Source: Paracoccus subflavus (GTDB lineage: Bacteria > Pseudomonadota > Alphaproteobacteria > Rhodobacterales > Rhodobacteraceae). Taken from it: DNA of 64,000 bases. The stretch spans positions 496,001 to 560,000 of the forward strand of contig NZ_SISK01000001.1 of NCBI RefSeq assembly GCF_004310345.1. Reading direction: 5' to 3'. Each line of letters starts with the position of its first letter. Position 1 is the first letter of the stretch. Made by a program: the position numbers and the translations under genes. Shown here one piece after another: positions 15,831 through 23,704 of the stretch. The notes beneath the pieces are model-generated. The model was given only the letters and a program-made list of their open reading frames with translations. It was not told the DNA's origin and ran no database searches.

Positions 15831-17303
15831 ATGACCGAAGAAACTACCCCCCCCTCAGCGGATCAATCCGCGGACCGCATCGCCAAGGTGATGGCCCGCG
15901 CAGGCGTCGCCAGCCGCCGCGAAGCCGAGCGGATGATCCTGGAAGGTCGGGTCACGGTGAACGGAAAGAAGATCGACAGCCCCGCCTTGGACGTGCTGGC
16001 CGGCGATCGCATCACCGTGGACGGCAAGCAACTGGACGAACCCCAAGAAACGCGGCTGTGGCTGTATTACAAGCCGCTGGGGCTGGTGACGACTGAATCC
16101 GACGAAAAGGGGCGGCAGACGGTGTTCGATGCCCTGCCCCGCGACCTGCCGCGCGTGATGACGATCGGGCGGCTTGACCTGACATCCGAAGGACTGCTGC
16201 TGCTGACCAACGACGGCGAGCTGAAACGGCGGCTGGAACTGCCCTCGACCGGCTGGCTGCGGCGTTATCGCGTGCGGGTGAACGGCACGCCCAGCGACAT
16301 GACCTTTGACCCCCTGCGCCGCGGCGTGACCATCGACGGCGAGGATTTCGCCCCCATGGAGATCAAGCTGGACAGCCAGCAGGGTGCGAATGCCTGGTTG
16401 ACCGTCGGAATCCGCGAAGGCAGGAACCGCGAGATCCGCCGCGCCATGACCCATGTGGGCCTGCAGGTGAACCGCCTGATCCGCATCGGATACGGTCCCT
16501 TCAAGCTGACCGGCATGGAAAAGAACGAGGTGGTCGAGGTCAAGCGCCGCGTGCTGCGCGACCAGTTGGGCGGCCTGCTGACGGGCGATGACACCGCCCC
16601 CAAGGACCGCGCGATGCGCCCCCGCGGGGCCGAAGGGCCGCGCCGCGAGGAGGGAGAGCGTCGCGGTCCCCGGCCCGAGGGCGAAGGCCGCTTTGCCCGC
16701 AAGCCCGGTCCCCCGCGGGGCGACGGCGACCGCCCTGCCCGATCCTGGTCCGGTCGGCCCGGCAAGCCCCACCCCGGCGGGGCCGGCGACGAAACCCGAC
16801 CGCGTTTCGGGGCAAAATCCGGCGCCCCTCGCGACGACACCGACCGTCCTGCGCGGCCCTGGGCCGGCAAACCCCGCGCGGAAGGGGCCGACCCGCGGCC
16901 TCGTCCCGCCAAGCCTGCGCGCAAGGACTGGGGCGGCGACCGGCAAAGCGGCGCCGAGACCCCGCGCGGCGAACGTTCGGAAAGCGGGCGCGCTTTCAAG
17001 CCCCGCCGTGATGGCGACGGGCCCGACCGCGCGCAGGGCTTCAAGGGGCGGGGCGCTGCCAAGCCGGACGGCTTGGGGCCGCGCAAGGACGGCAAGCCCG
17101 CCGGGGAACGCAGTTCCAAACCGCAAGGCGGCGGCAAGCCGAGAGCCGACAAGGCGGGGGGCGGCCGGGCCTTCGGCAAGCCGGGCGGGTCAAGGCCCCC
17201 GGCAGGGGCGCCCGGCGGCAAGCCCCGGTCCGGCGACGCGCCGCGCGGACGCCCCGGTGGCGGCAAACCGGGCGGCCGCCCCCAGGGCAAGCCACAGCGT
17301 TGA
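15831..17303 (+). CDS. rluB: rRNA large-subunit pseudouridine synthase (RluB-type) with long basic tail
   Basis: The protein has 490 residues. Residues 15-75 form an S4 RNA-binding domain (IAKVMARAGVASRREAERM). The catalytic domain at about 75-240 has GRLDLTSEGLLLLTNDGEL with the catalytic Asp, and later GRNREIRRAMTHVGLQVNRL. It probably converts a uridine in helix 89 of 23S rRNA to pseudouridine. From about 255 to the end it is low-complexity, rich in Arg, Gly, Pro and Lys, with repeated GKPRSG/GGKP/PRGD-like units and no predicted fold. Such tails occur in high-GC alphaproteobacteria but this one nearly doubles the enzyme. Confidence 0.9.
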   Translation: MTEETTPPSADQSADRIAKVMARAGVASRREAERMILEGRVTVNGKKIDSPALDVLAGDRITVDGKQLDEPQETRLWLYYKPLGLVTTESDEKGRQTVFDALPRDLPRVMTIGRLDLTSEGLLLLTNDGELKRRLELPSTGWLRRYRVRVNGTPSDMTFDPLRRGVTIDGEDFAPMEIKLDSQQGANAWLTVGIREGRNREIRRAMTHVGLQVNRLIRIGYGPFKLTGMEKNEVVEVKRRVLRDQLGGLLTGDDTAPKDRAMRPRGAEGPRREEGERRGPRPEGEGRFARKPGPPRGDGDRPARSWSGRPGKPHPGGAGDETRPRFGAKSGAPRDDTDRPARPWAGKPRAEGADPRPRPAKPARKDWGGDRQSGAETPRGERSESGRAFKPRRDGDGPDRAQGFKGRGAAKPDGLGPRKDGKPAGERSSKPQGGGKPRADKAGGGRAFGKPGGSRPPAGAPGGKPRSGDAPRGRPGGGKPGGRPQGKPQR

Positions 17304-17306
17304 GCC

Positions 17307-17341
17307 GGACAGGGCCGCCAACCCCATCGGCGGCCCTGTCC
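17307..17341. terminator. 13-bp hairpin between rluB and hemP
   Basis: GGACAGGGCCGCC (17307-17319) pairs with GGCGGCCCTGTCC (17329-17341) around a 9-base loop. It sits between convergent genes. No T-run follows, so it may be a bidirectional or weak terminator. Confidence 0.6.
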
Positions 17342-17345
17342 AGGC

Positions 17346-17522
17346 TCACTTGGTCAGGATCAGCTTGCCCGCGCGGGTAATGCGCAACTGATAGATCTGT
17401 TCGTCCAGAATGATGAGAGCCTGATTCCCGCCTTTTGTCAGGGCCGTGGCATCATGCTGGGGAATGCGCGCCAGAACGCTGGCACCAGGCTGCTGGAATT
17501 CTGCGGGACGTATTGCGGTCAT
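17346..17522 (-). CDS. hemP: Hemin uptake protein HemP
   Basis: A 58-codon gene on the minus strand, from ATG 17522 to TGA 17346, preceded by a GAGG site. The product ends in IYQLRITRAGKLILTK, the conserved C-terminus of HemP, and contains NQALIILDEQ upstream. HemP is a small, iron-regulated protein linked to haem uptake; in some bacteria it acts as a transcriptional activator of haem genes. No hmu genes are nearby. A TGACAA..TTGTCA repeat lies upstream. Confidence 0.85.
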   Translation of the reverse strand: MTAIRPAEFQQPGASVLARIPQHDATALTKGGNQALIILDEQIYQLRITRAGKLILTK

Positions 17523-17557
17523 GGTTGCCTCATGGATTTCGTGATCTCCTGAAAAAC

Positions 17558-17581
17558 TGACAAATTACATCGGGATTGTCA
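17558..17581 (-). promoter_or_regulatory. TGACAA-N12-TTGTCA inverted repeat upstream of hemP
   Basis: Arms at 17558-17563 and 17576-17581 lie about 36-59 bases before the hemP ATG. On the minus strand one arm gives a TTGACA -35-like element. HemP genes are usually iron-controlled, so this may be an operator-promoter overlap; not a perfect match to any iron box I know. Confidence 0.3.
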
Positions 17582-17647
17582 AAGCAAAAGAGTCAGAAAT
17601 TCAGAGCCGCTCATGGGGTTCAAGAAAACCTGATTTATCGCAAGGCA

Positions 17648-18547
17648 TTAGGACTCAGACAGGCATGTCGTCAGGGTGTCCGCGATGCCTGTCATCAAAT
17701 CGGCATACAGATCTTCCCCTGCCGATCCGCTTCCTTCGGGCGACAGTTCGCCCGCCATGCGGATGCCGGTTCCCTCGGTGATGGCGCCGATTGCCCTCGG
17801 ATCGCTTGCATATTCCGGAAAGGCGCAGACCGCGCCGGATTCGGCAATCCTGTCGCGGATCGCGCTCAGCCGTGCAGCCGAGGGCGTGGAGGCATCGCCC
17901 AGCGACACCGGGATGGCAGGCTTCAGGCCGAAATGGTCGGTGAAATAGCCATATGCATCGTGAAAGACGACAAAGCTTTTGTCCGCATGGGGGGCCAGTC
18001 GCGATTGCAGGTCGCGGTCCAGGCTGGCGATCCGATCCGCAGCCGCCTTGGCGTTCGCGGCATAGGTGTCGCGTTTTTGCGGATCTGCCTCGCCCATGAT
18101 TTCGGCAATCGCCGCCAGCCAGACCCGCGCATTGTCCGGGTCGAGCCAGGCATGAGGATCGGTCGCATTCTCGTGATCATCATGGCCCTGGTCATCATGG
18201 CCCTGATCGTCGTCATAGGCGCGCAGATGTGTTCCGGCGACTTCCAGCAGGCGCAGTTGCGCGATATCGCCCGCCAGCGTCGCCGCTGCTCGATCCAGCC
18301 AGGGGGTCAGTTCCGGCCCCGTCCAGACCAGCAGGTCTGCTTCTTGCAGGCTCTGGGCATCGGATGGGCGCATCTGATGGTGATGCGCGCTGGCGCCCTG
18401 CGGCAGCAGAACCCGAACCTCCCCCTCCGCGTCCATTACTTGCAGCACCAGCGATGCGGTGACGGGCGTATCCGCCACCACCTGGATAGATTGCGCCCAG
18501 GCCGGAACCGCCGTCAGGAATGCAAGAATGGAAAGCAAAAGACGCAT
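17648..18547 (-). CDS. znuA: Zinc ABC transporter, periplasmic substrate-binding protein
   Basis: The 299-residue protein starts with a signal peptide (MRLLLSILAFLTAVPAWAQ). The metal site includes the histidine in SAHHHQMRPSDAQSL and the ATDPHAWLDPDNARVWL segment. A His/Asp-rich loop (DDDQGHDDQGHDDHEN, about 130-145) lies just before it, typical of zinc-specific family members. Later ligands are in VVFHDAYGYFTDHFGL and ALITEGT-like sequence. It delivers zinc to ZnuBC. It is divergent from zur, with two Zur-like boxes in the intergenic region. Confidence 0.93.
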   Translation of the reverse strand: MRLLLSILAFLTAVPAWAQSIQVVADTPVTASLVLQVMDAEGEVRVLLPQGASAHHHQMRPSDAQSLQEADLLVWTGPELTPWLDRAAATLAGDIAQLRLLEVAGTHLRAYDDDQGHDDQGHDDHENATDPHAWLDPDNARVWLAAIAEIMGEADPQKRDTYAANAKAAADRIASLDRDLQSRLAPHADKSFVVFHDAYGYFTDHFGLKPAIPVSLGDASTPSAARLSAIRDRIAESGAVCAFPEYASDPRAIGAITEGTGIRMAGELSPEGSGSAGEDLYADLMTGIADTLTTCLSES

Positions 18548-18586
18548 GGGATGTCCTTTCGTTGGATTGCGGACCCGTCCTTGCCC

Positions 18587-18628
18587 TGTTATGTGATAAC
18601 ACGTCAATAGAAATGTAATAAGGTAACA
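18587..18628. promoter_or_regulatory. Two Zur-like operators between znuA and zur
   Basis: TGTTATGTGATAACA (18587-18601) is a perfect inverted repeat with a 3-base centre and matches the Zur consensus GTTAT-N3-ATAAC. A second, weaker copy TGTAATAAGGTAACA lies at 18614-18628, just before the zur start. Zur with zinc probably represses both directions. Confidence 0.8.
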
Positions 18629-18632
18629 CGCG

Positions 18633-19145
18633 TTGCCCGAACCGCTTGAGCCCGAACCGCTTGAATCAGTCCCCGCAGCATTTGCCCCTCATGACCACCG
18701 CGCCTGTGAAACCCGTGTCCTGGACGAGGCTGCGGATCGGCTGGCGGAGCTGGGCGGCCGCCTGACACCGGTGCGTCGCCGGACGCTGGAAATCCTGTTG
18801 GAATCCCATCGTGCCATGGGCGCTTATGAGGTGCTGGACCGGCTGGCGACCGAAGGCTTTGGCCGACAGCCGCCGGTCGCCTATCGGGCGCTGGAATTTC
18901 TGGTGGAACACGGCCTGGCCCATCGGTTGCAGCGCCTGAACGCCTTTGCCGCCTGCCTGCATCCCGGCCGCGACCACGCCCCCGCCTTTCTGATCTGCCG
19001 GGCCTGCGATGCGCTGGCCGAACTGCCCGCGGCGCCCGTTCGGGCGGCGCTGGCAGACCTTGCCGCCGACACGGGCTTTATCATCGAACGCGCCACCATC
19101 GAGGCGGTCGGCCTTTGCCCTGTCTGCGTCAAGGCCGCCGCATGA
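18633..19145 (+). CDS. zur: Zinc uptake regulator (Fur family)
   Basis: The 170-residue protein most likely starts at TTG 18633, since no ATG occurs in frame before residue about 57. The winged-helix region is LTPVRRRTLEILLESHRAMG with LATEGFGRQPPVAYRALEFL. The C-terminal half carries zinc-binding pairs, C-R-A-C in FLICRACDALAE and C-P-V-C at the very end. Gene order with znuC and znuB, and the Zur-like boxes in its promoter, support Zur rather than Fur. It overlaps znuC by ATGA. Confidence 0.88.
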   Translation: MPEPLEPEPLESVPAAFAPHDHRACETRVLDEAADRLAELGGRLTPVRRRTLEILLESHRAMGAYEVLDRLATEGFGRQPPVAYRALEFLVEHGLAHRLQRLNAFAACLHPGRDHAPAFLICRACDALAELPAAPVRAALADLAADTGFIIERATIEAVGLCPVCVKAAA

Positions 19146-19906
19146 GTGCCCTGATCGAGGCCCGCAACCTGACCATCCACCGGACTGGCAGCACCGAGCC
19201 GGTCCTGCGCGATGTCGATTTCCGCATCCTTTCGGGCGAGATCGTGACCGTCCTGGGGCCAAACGGATCGGGAAAATCCTCGCTGGTGCGCGCTTTGCTG
19301 GGTCATCTGCCGCTGGCGGCGGGCCGCATCACGCGCCGCCCCGACCTGCGCGTCGGCTATGTTCCCCAGCGGATGCAGTTCGAGACGGCCATCCCCATGA
19401 CCGTGCGACGTTTTTTGTCCCTGCCCCGCCGGATCGGCGACGATGCTGCGGCCCTGGTTCTGGCCCGCACCGGGGCCGACGGGATGCAATCGCGCCAGAT
19501 GACGCAGCTTTCGGGCGGCCAGTTCCAAAGGGTGCTTCTGGCCCGCGCGCTGCTGCACGACCCGCACCTGCTGGTCCTCGACGAGCCGACGCAGGGTCTG
19601 GACCAGCCGGGCATCGTCGCCTTCTATCGTCTGATCGAGGAGGTGCGCCGACAGACCGGGGCAGCGGTGCTGATGGTCAGCCATGATCTTCTGGTGGTGA
19701 TGCGGGCATCCGATCGCGTGGTCTGCCTGAACGGCCATATCTGCTGCGAGGGTTCGCCCGACCATGTCAGCGGCGCCCCGGAATACCGCGCCCTGTTCGG
19801 GACGGGGGCCGAGGGCACCCTGGCCCTTTATCGTCACCATCATGATCACGACCATGACGGCGATGAAGCCTGCGATCGTCACCATCACCCTGCCGGGGCA
19901 TCCTGA
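19142..19906 (+). CDS. znuC: Zinc ABC transporter ATP-binding protein
   Basis: The 254-residue ATPase has Walker A GPNGSGKSS (about 39-47), signature LSGGQFQR and Walker B LLVLDEPTQGLD, followed by the switch histidine in MVSHD. The last 25 residues are rich in His and Asp (RHHHDHDHDGDEACDRHHH), a likely zinc-buffering tail. It overlaps zur (ATGA) and znuB (TGATG), so the three are translated together. Confidence 0.95.
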   Translation: MSALIEARNLTIHRTGSTEPVLRDVDFRILSGEIVTVLGPNGSGKSSLVRALLGHLPLAAGRITRRPDLRVGYVPQRMQFETAIPMTVRRFLSLPRRIGDDAAALVLARTGADGMQSRQMTQLSGGQFQRVLLARALLHDPHLLVLDEPTQGLDQPGIVAFYRLIEEVRRQTGAAVLMVSHDLLVVMRASDRVVCLNGHICCEGSPDHVSGAPEYRALFGTGAEGTLALYRHHHDHDHDGDEACDRHHHPAGAS

Positions 19907-20691
19907 TGCTGGACGATTTCTTTGTTCGCGCCATGCTGGCCGGGCTGGGGGTGGCGGCGGTCGCCGGTCCCCTGGGCAGCTTCGTCGTCTGGCGGCGCAT
20001 GGCCTATTTCGGCGATTCCACCGCCCATGCCGCGATTCTGGGCGTGGCGGTCAGCCTGGCCTTCAATATCTCGGTCTATGCGGGCACGATGCTGATCGCG
20101 CTGGCCATGGCCTTGGCGGTATCGGCCCTGGTGACCCGGGGGCAGGCCATGGACACGATGCTGGGGGTGCTGTCGCATTCGGCCCTTGCGGTCGGTCTGG
20201 TGGCGATCAGCTTTGTGCCCCAGGCGCGCTCTGACCTGTCGGCCTATCTGTTCGGCGATATCCTGTCGGTCGGGCGTGGCGATCTGGCGCTGATCTGGAC
20301 GGGGGCAGCAGGGGTGCTGGCTGTCGCGCTGTGGCGTTGGCAGCGCCTGCTGACCGCTACGGTGTCCGAGGATCTGGCCATGGCCTCGGGGATCGACCCC
20401 CGGGTCGAGCGGATCGTGCTGTCTCTGGGCCTTGCGGTTGTGGTGGCCTTGTCGATTCGCGTGGTCGGTTCGCTGCTGATCTCGGCGCTGCTCATCATTC
20501 CCGCCGCGACCGCGCGCGGATTGTCGCGCACGCCCGAGTGGATGGCAGGCATGGCCACGCTGATTGCCGGCCTTGCGGTGATGGTCGGCCTGACCGCCAG
20601 CCTGCATCTGGACACGCCGGCAGGGCCATCCATCGTGACGGCTGCGGCAGGGATCTTTGGCCTGACCCAGGCGTTCCGCCGCAATCCGTAG
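19906..20691 (+). CDS. znuB: Zinc ABC transporter permease
   Basis: The 261-residue integral membrane protein has 7-8 hydrophobic segments. It carries the conserved ZnuB/MntB features VAGPLGSFVVWRRMAYFGDS near the N-terminus and ISALLIIPAATARGLSRTPE near residue 190. It forms the channel for zinc with ZnuC and takes zinc from ZnuA. Its start shares an A with the znuC stop. The operon appears to end here. Confidence 0.94.
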   Translation: MLDDFFVRAMLAGLGVAAVAGPLGSFVVWRRMAYFGDSTAHAAILGVAVSLAFNISVYAGTMLIALAMALAVSALVTRGQAMDTMLGVLSHSALAVGLVAISFVPQARSDLSAYLFGDILSVGRGDLALIWTGAAGVLAVALWRWQRLLTATVSEDLAMASGIDPRVERIVLSLGLAVVVALSIRVVGSLLISALLIIPAATARGLSRTPEWMAGMATLIAGLAVMVGLTASLHLDTPAGPSIVTAAAGIFGLTQAFRRNP

Positions 20692-20887
20692 CAGGATTGT
20701 CACACCCCCGGAATGCGCCCCGCAGAACCCGGAACCAAGGGCTGCGGGGGGTGTTGGCCAATATGCAACAGTCTGCAAAGACCCGCGACGGATTTGAATT
20801 GATGCGCCTTTCAAACAATCCGGGAGTATGCAACTGTCGCCTCGATGTTGCCGGTGACGGCAGCCTTCAACGAAACGGAGCATGATC

Positions 20888-21118
20888 ATGACCAAATTCG
20901 CTACCTTTGCTGCCGCTCTCGGCCTGACCGCCTCGTCGGCTCTGGCCGGTGGCTATGTCGCCCCCGTCGTCGACGTCGAACCCGTCGTCGTGGAAGAGCG
21001 TCCCGCCTCGACCAATGCCGGCCTGGTGGTTCCGGCCCTGCTGCTGCTGGGCGTCATCGCCGCCGTCGCTTCTGACGACGACGACTCCCCGGACGCGACC
21101 CCCGGCGAAGAAGACTGA
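20888..21118 (+). CDS. Small membrane/secreted protein with acidic tail
   Basis: The protein has 76 residues. The GGAG site at 20877-20880 is 7 bases from ATG 20888 but only 1 base from ATG 20882, so the start is 20888. Residues 1-20 look like a signal peptide (FAAALGLTASSALAGG). About 43-60 is a hydrophobic helix (LVVPALLLLGVIAAV), followed by a strongly acidic tail (SDDDDSPDATPGEED). No family is recognised. A strong terminator follows, so it is a single-gene unit. Confidence 0.7.
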   Translation: MTKFATFAAALGLTASSALAGGYVAPVVDVEPVVVEERPASTNAGLVVPALLLLGVIAAVASDDDDSPDATPGEED

Positions 21119-21149
21119 TTTCCAGCGGAGCCTCGGTTCCGTCAGGATC

Positions 21150-21177
21150 AGGGCTGGTCTTCGGACCGGCCCTTTTC
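21150..21177 (+). terminator. Intrinsic terminator with UUCG loop
   Basis: GGGCTGGTC (21151-21159) pairs with GACCGGCCC (21164-21172), one G-U pair, around a TTCG tetraloop, followed by TTTTC. It ends the small gene at 20888. Confidence 0.88.
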
Positions 21178-21248
21178 GTTGTGCTCGACACAGCACGCCT
21201 CCGGGCCTAGCATGGATCGTGCAAGGGTTTCCTGTCCGGGGGGACATC

Positions 21249-21647
21249 ATGGAACGATTGCTGATCCTGACATTGCTGGCCATGCCCGTACCCGCGGTTG
21301 CCCAGTCCGAGGTCGAGGACGGGCTTGGCCTGGTCGAACGCGGCCTTGGCATCATTGCCGAAAACCTGCGCAACGAATTCGGCCCCGATCTTGACCAGTG
21401 GGCCCAGGACATGGGGGTTGCCCTGTCCGACATGGCGCCGATGCTGCGCGATCTGGCCGTGCTGGTGGACGATCTTGGCCATTACGAGATGCCCGAGCGT
21501 CTGGAAAACGGCGATGTGCTGATCCGGCGCAAGGCCGATGCCCCGCCCCCGCCGCCGCTGGGGGATCTGCCGGGCGGTGGCGATGGCCCCTCGCCCGCCC
21601 TTCCCGATGTTCCGGTCGATCCCGACCAGCCGGAAATCCAGCTTTAG
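21249..21647 (+). CDS. Small predicted periplasmic protein
   Basis: The 132-residue protein starts with a signal peptide (LLILTLLAMPVPAVAQ). The middle is helical (VEDGLGLVERGLGIIAENLR, then MAPMLRDLAVLVDDLGHYEM). The C-terminal 35 residues are proline-rich and acidic. Homologues are common in Rhodobacteraceae and are sometimes mislabelled as AAA ATPases, but no Walker motif is present here. It overlaps no neighbour and precedes a HugZ-like gene by 17 bases, so the two may be co-transcribed. Confidence 0.7.
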   Translation: MERLLILTLLAMPVPAVAQSEVEDGLGLVERGLGIIAENLRNEFGPDLDQWAQDMGVALSDMAPMLRDLAVLVDDLGHYEMPERLENGDVLIRRKADAPPPPPLGDLPGGGDGPSPALPDVPVDPDQPEIQL

Positions 21648-21664
21648 CCGGCGGTGTCCCGGAC

Positions 21665-22144
21665 ATGGCCGCCACGCCCCTTCGCCCCACCGATGAGGAT
21701 GCACGTCGGTCCGCGCGGGGGATGCTGGCCGTCATGCGCCACGCCACCCTGGCCGTCAACGACCCCCAGACCGGCCACCCGCATCTGTCGCGCATTGCTT
21801 GCCAGCCCGATGCCGGCGGCCTGCCGCTGGCGCTTTTGTCCGGGCTGGCCGTGCACAGCCGCATTCTGACCCTGGACCCTCGGGCCGCGCTGTTGATCGA
21901 AGCGCAGCGGGATCGCGGCGATCCGATGACCTGGCCGCGGTTGTCGTTGCAGGTTGTGGCCAGGATGGTGCCCCGCTCGGAAACCCTGCGGCGGCGCTGG
22001 CTGGCCGCGCATCCCAAGGCGGCGGTGTTCATCGACCTGCCGGATTTCCGGTTCTGGCGGCTTGAACCGCAGTCAGGCCTGCTGAATGCCGGCTTCGGAT
22101 CGGCCTTTCGCCTGACATCCGCCGATCTGACGACCTGTCCATGA
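21665..22144 (+). CDS. Pyridoxamine 5'-phosphate oxidase-family protein (HugZ-like)
   Basis: The 159-residue protein has the split-barrel FMN-binding fold. ARGMLAVMRHATLAVNDPQT near the N-terminus, GLPLALLSGLAVHSRILTLD in the middle, and FIDLPDFRFWRLEP near the end match this family. Members bind FMN or haem, or act as haem oxygenases of the HugZ type. The sequence does not show which, and the haem-binding C-terminal part of full HugZ is absent. It converges on lpdA. Confidence 0.75.
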   Translation: MAATPLRPTDEDARRSARGMLAVMRHATLAVNDPQTGHPHLSRIACQPDAGGLPLALLSGLAVHSRILTLDPRAALLIEAQRDRGDPMTWPRLSLQVVARMVPRSETLRRRWLAAHPKAAVFIDLPDFRFWRLEPQSGLLNAGFGSAFRLTSADLTTCP

Positions 22145-22243
22145 GGAACGCCAAGCCTCTTGTCGCAGCAGGGCCGACGGCAAGGTGCGGGTTCGGGCCG
22201 GGACAATAGGGCAAACGATGCCGACAGGGGGCCCGACCGGACT

Positions 22244-23635
22244 TCAGAAGTGGATTGCCCGGCCATAGGCGTCCAGCACCGCCTCGTGCATCATCTCGGA
22301 CAGGGTCGGATGGGGAAAAACGGTTTCCATCAGTTCCTGTTCCGTCGTTTCCATCTGACGGCCGATGACATAGCCCTGGATCAGTTCCGTCACCTCGGCG
22401 CCGACCATGTGCGCGCCCAGAAGCTCGCCGGTCCTGGCGTCGAACACGGTCTTGATCATGCCCTCGGGCTCGCCCAGTGCGATGGCCTTGCCATTGCCCA
22501 TGAAGGGGAACCGGCCGACCTTGACCTCGTGGCCCAGTTCCTTGGCCTTGGCCTCGGTCAGGCCCACCGAGGCGACCTGCGGATGGCAATAGGTGCAGCC
22601 CGCGATGGACGACGGCCTGACCGGGTGCGGATGCCCGCCGGCGATCAGTTCGGCCACCATGACGCCTTCGTGGCTGGCCTTGTGCGCCAGCCAGGGCGCG
22701 CCGGCGACATCGCCGATGGCATACAGTCCCTCGACTCCGGTACGGCAGTATTCGTCGGTCAGGACATGGGTGCGGTCCACCTTGACGCCCAGATCCTCCA
22801 GCCCCAGGTTTTCCACGTTGCCGACAATGCCCACGGCGGAAATCACCGTGTCGAAATCCTGCGTTTCGGTCTTGCCTCCGGTTTCGATGTGAGCGGTGAC
22901 AGTGACGCCCTTGCGGTCCAGCTTCTTGACCGTGGCCTTTTCCAGGATCGTCATGCCCTGCTTGACGAAAGCCTTCCTGGCAAAGGCGCTGATCTCGGCA
23001 TCCTCGACGGGCAGCACGCGGTCCATCACCTCGACCACCGTGGTGTCGGCGCCCATCGTGTTGAAGAAGCTGGCGAATTCGATGCCAATGGCGCCCGATC
23101 CGATGACTAGAAGCCGCTTGGGCATATGCGGCGGCACCAGTGCGTGCTTGTAGTTCCAGACCAGCTTGCCGTCCGGCTCCAGCCCCGGCAGTTCGCGGGC
23201 GCGGGCGCCGGTGGCCAGGACGATGTTCCTGGCGGTCACCTCCTCGGTGCCCTTGTCGGTCTTGACGCTGACCTTGCCCGGCGCCGTCAGCCGCGCCTCG
23301 CCCATGATGGTCGTGACCTTGTTCTTCTTGAACAGATGGCCGATGCCGCCGGTCAGTTGCTTGGCGACGCCGCGCGACCGCTGCACGACCTTGTCCAGAT
23401 CGAAGCCGATGCCCTGCGCGGACAGCCCGAAATCCTTGGCACGGTGCATCAGGTGGAACACCTCGGCCGACCGCAGCATCGCCTTGGTCGGGATGCAGCC
23501 CCAGTTCAGGCAGATGCCGCCCAGATGCTCGCGTTCGATGCAGGCCACCTTCAGGCCCAGTTGCGCACCCCGGATCGCGGCGACATAGCCGCCGGGTCCG
23601 GCACCGATCACCACCATGTCGAAATTCTGGGCCAT
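22244..23635 (-). CDS. lpdA: Dihydrolipoyl dehydrogenase (E3)
   Basis: The 463-residue flavoprotein reoxidises lipoyl groups of 2-oxo acid dehydrogenase complexes. The FAD motif is DMVVIGAGPGGYVAAIRGAQ. The redox disulfide is in GGICLNWGCIPTKAML near residue 40. The NAD domain motif is LLVIGSGAIGIEFASF, and the C-terminal catalytic His-Glu is HPTLSEMMHEAV. I start it at ATG 23635 (MAQNFDMVVIG). No E1/E2 genes lie next to it. The MFS gene is upstream on the same strand. Confidence 0.95.
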   Translation of the reverse strand: MAQNFDMVVIGAGPGGYVAAIRGAQLGLKVACIEREHLGGICLNWGCIPTKAMLRSAEVFHLMHRAKDFGLSAQGIGFDLDKVVQRSRGVAKQLTGGIGHLFKKNKVTTIMGEARLTAPGKVSVKTDKGTEEVTARNIVLATGARARELPGLEPDGKLVWNYKHALVPPHMPKRLLVIGSGAIGIEFASFFNTMGADTTVVEVMDRVLPVEDAEISAFARKAFVKQGMTILEKATVKKLDRKGVTVTAHIETGGKTETQDFDTVISAVGIVGNVENLGLEDLGVKVDRTHVLTDEYCRTGVEGLYAIGDVAGAPWLAHKASHEGVMVAELIAGGHPHPVRPSSIAGCTYCHPQVASVGLTEAKAKELGHEVKVGRFPFMGNGKAIALGEPEGMIKTVFDARTGELLGAHMVGAEVTELIQGYVIGRQMETTEQELMETVFPHPTLSEMMHEAVLDAYGRAIHF

Positions 23636-23704
23636 GAGGCTGTTCCTGTCTGCTGTCGATAGTTCAGCGTTAAACCATCGTGCCGGGGCCGACAAGCAGG
23701 GCAG

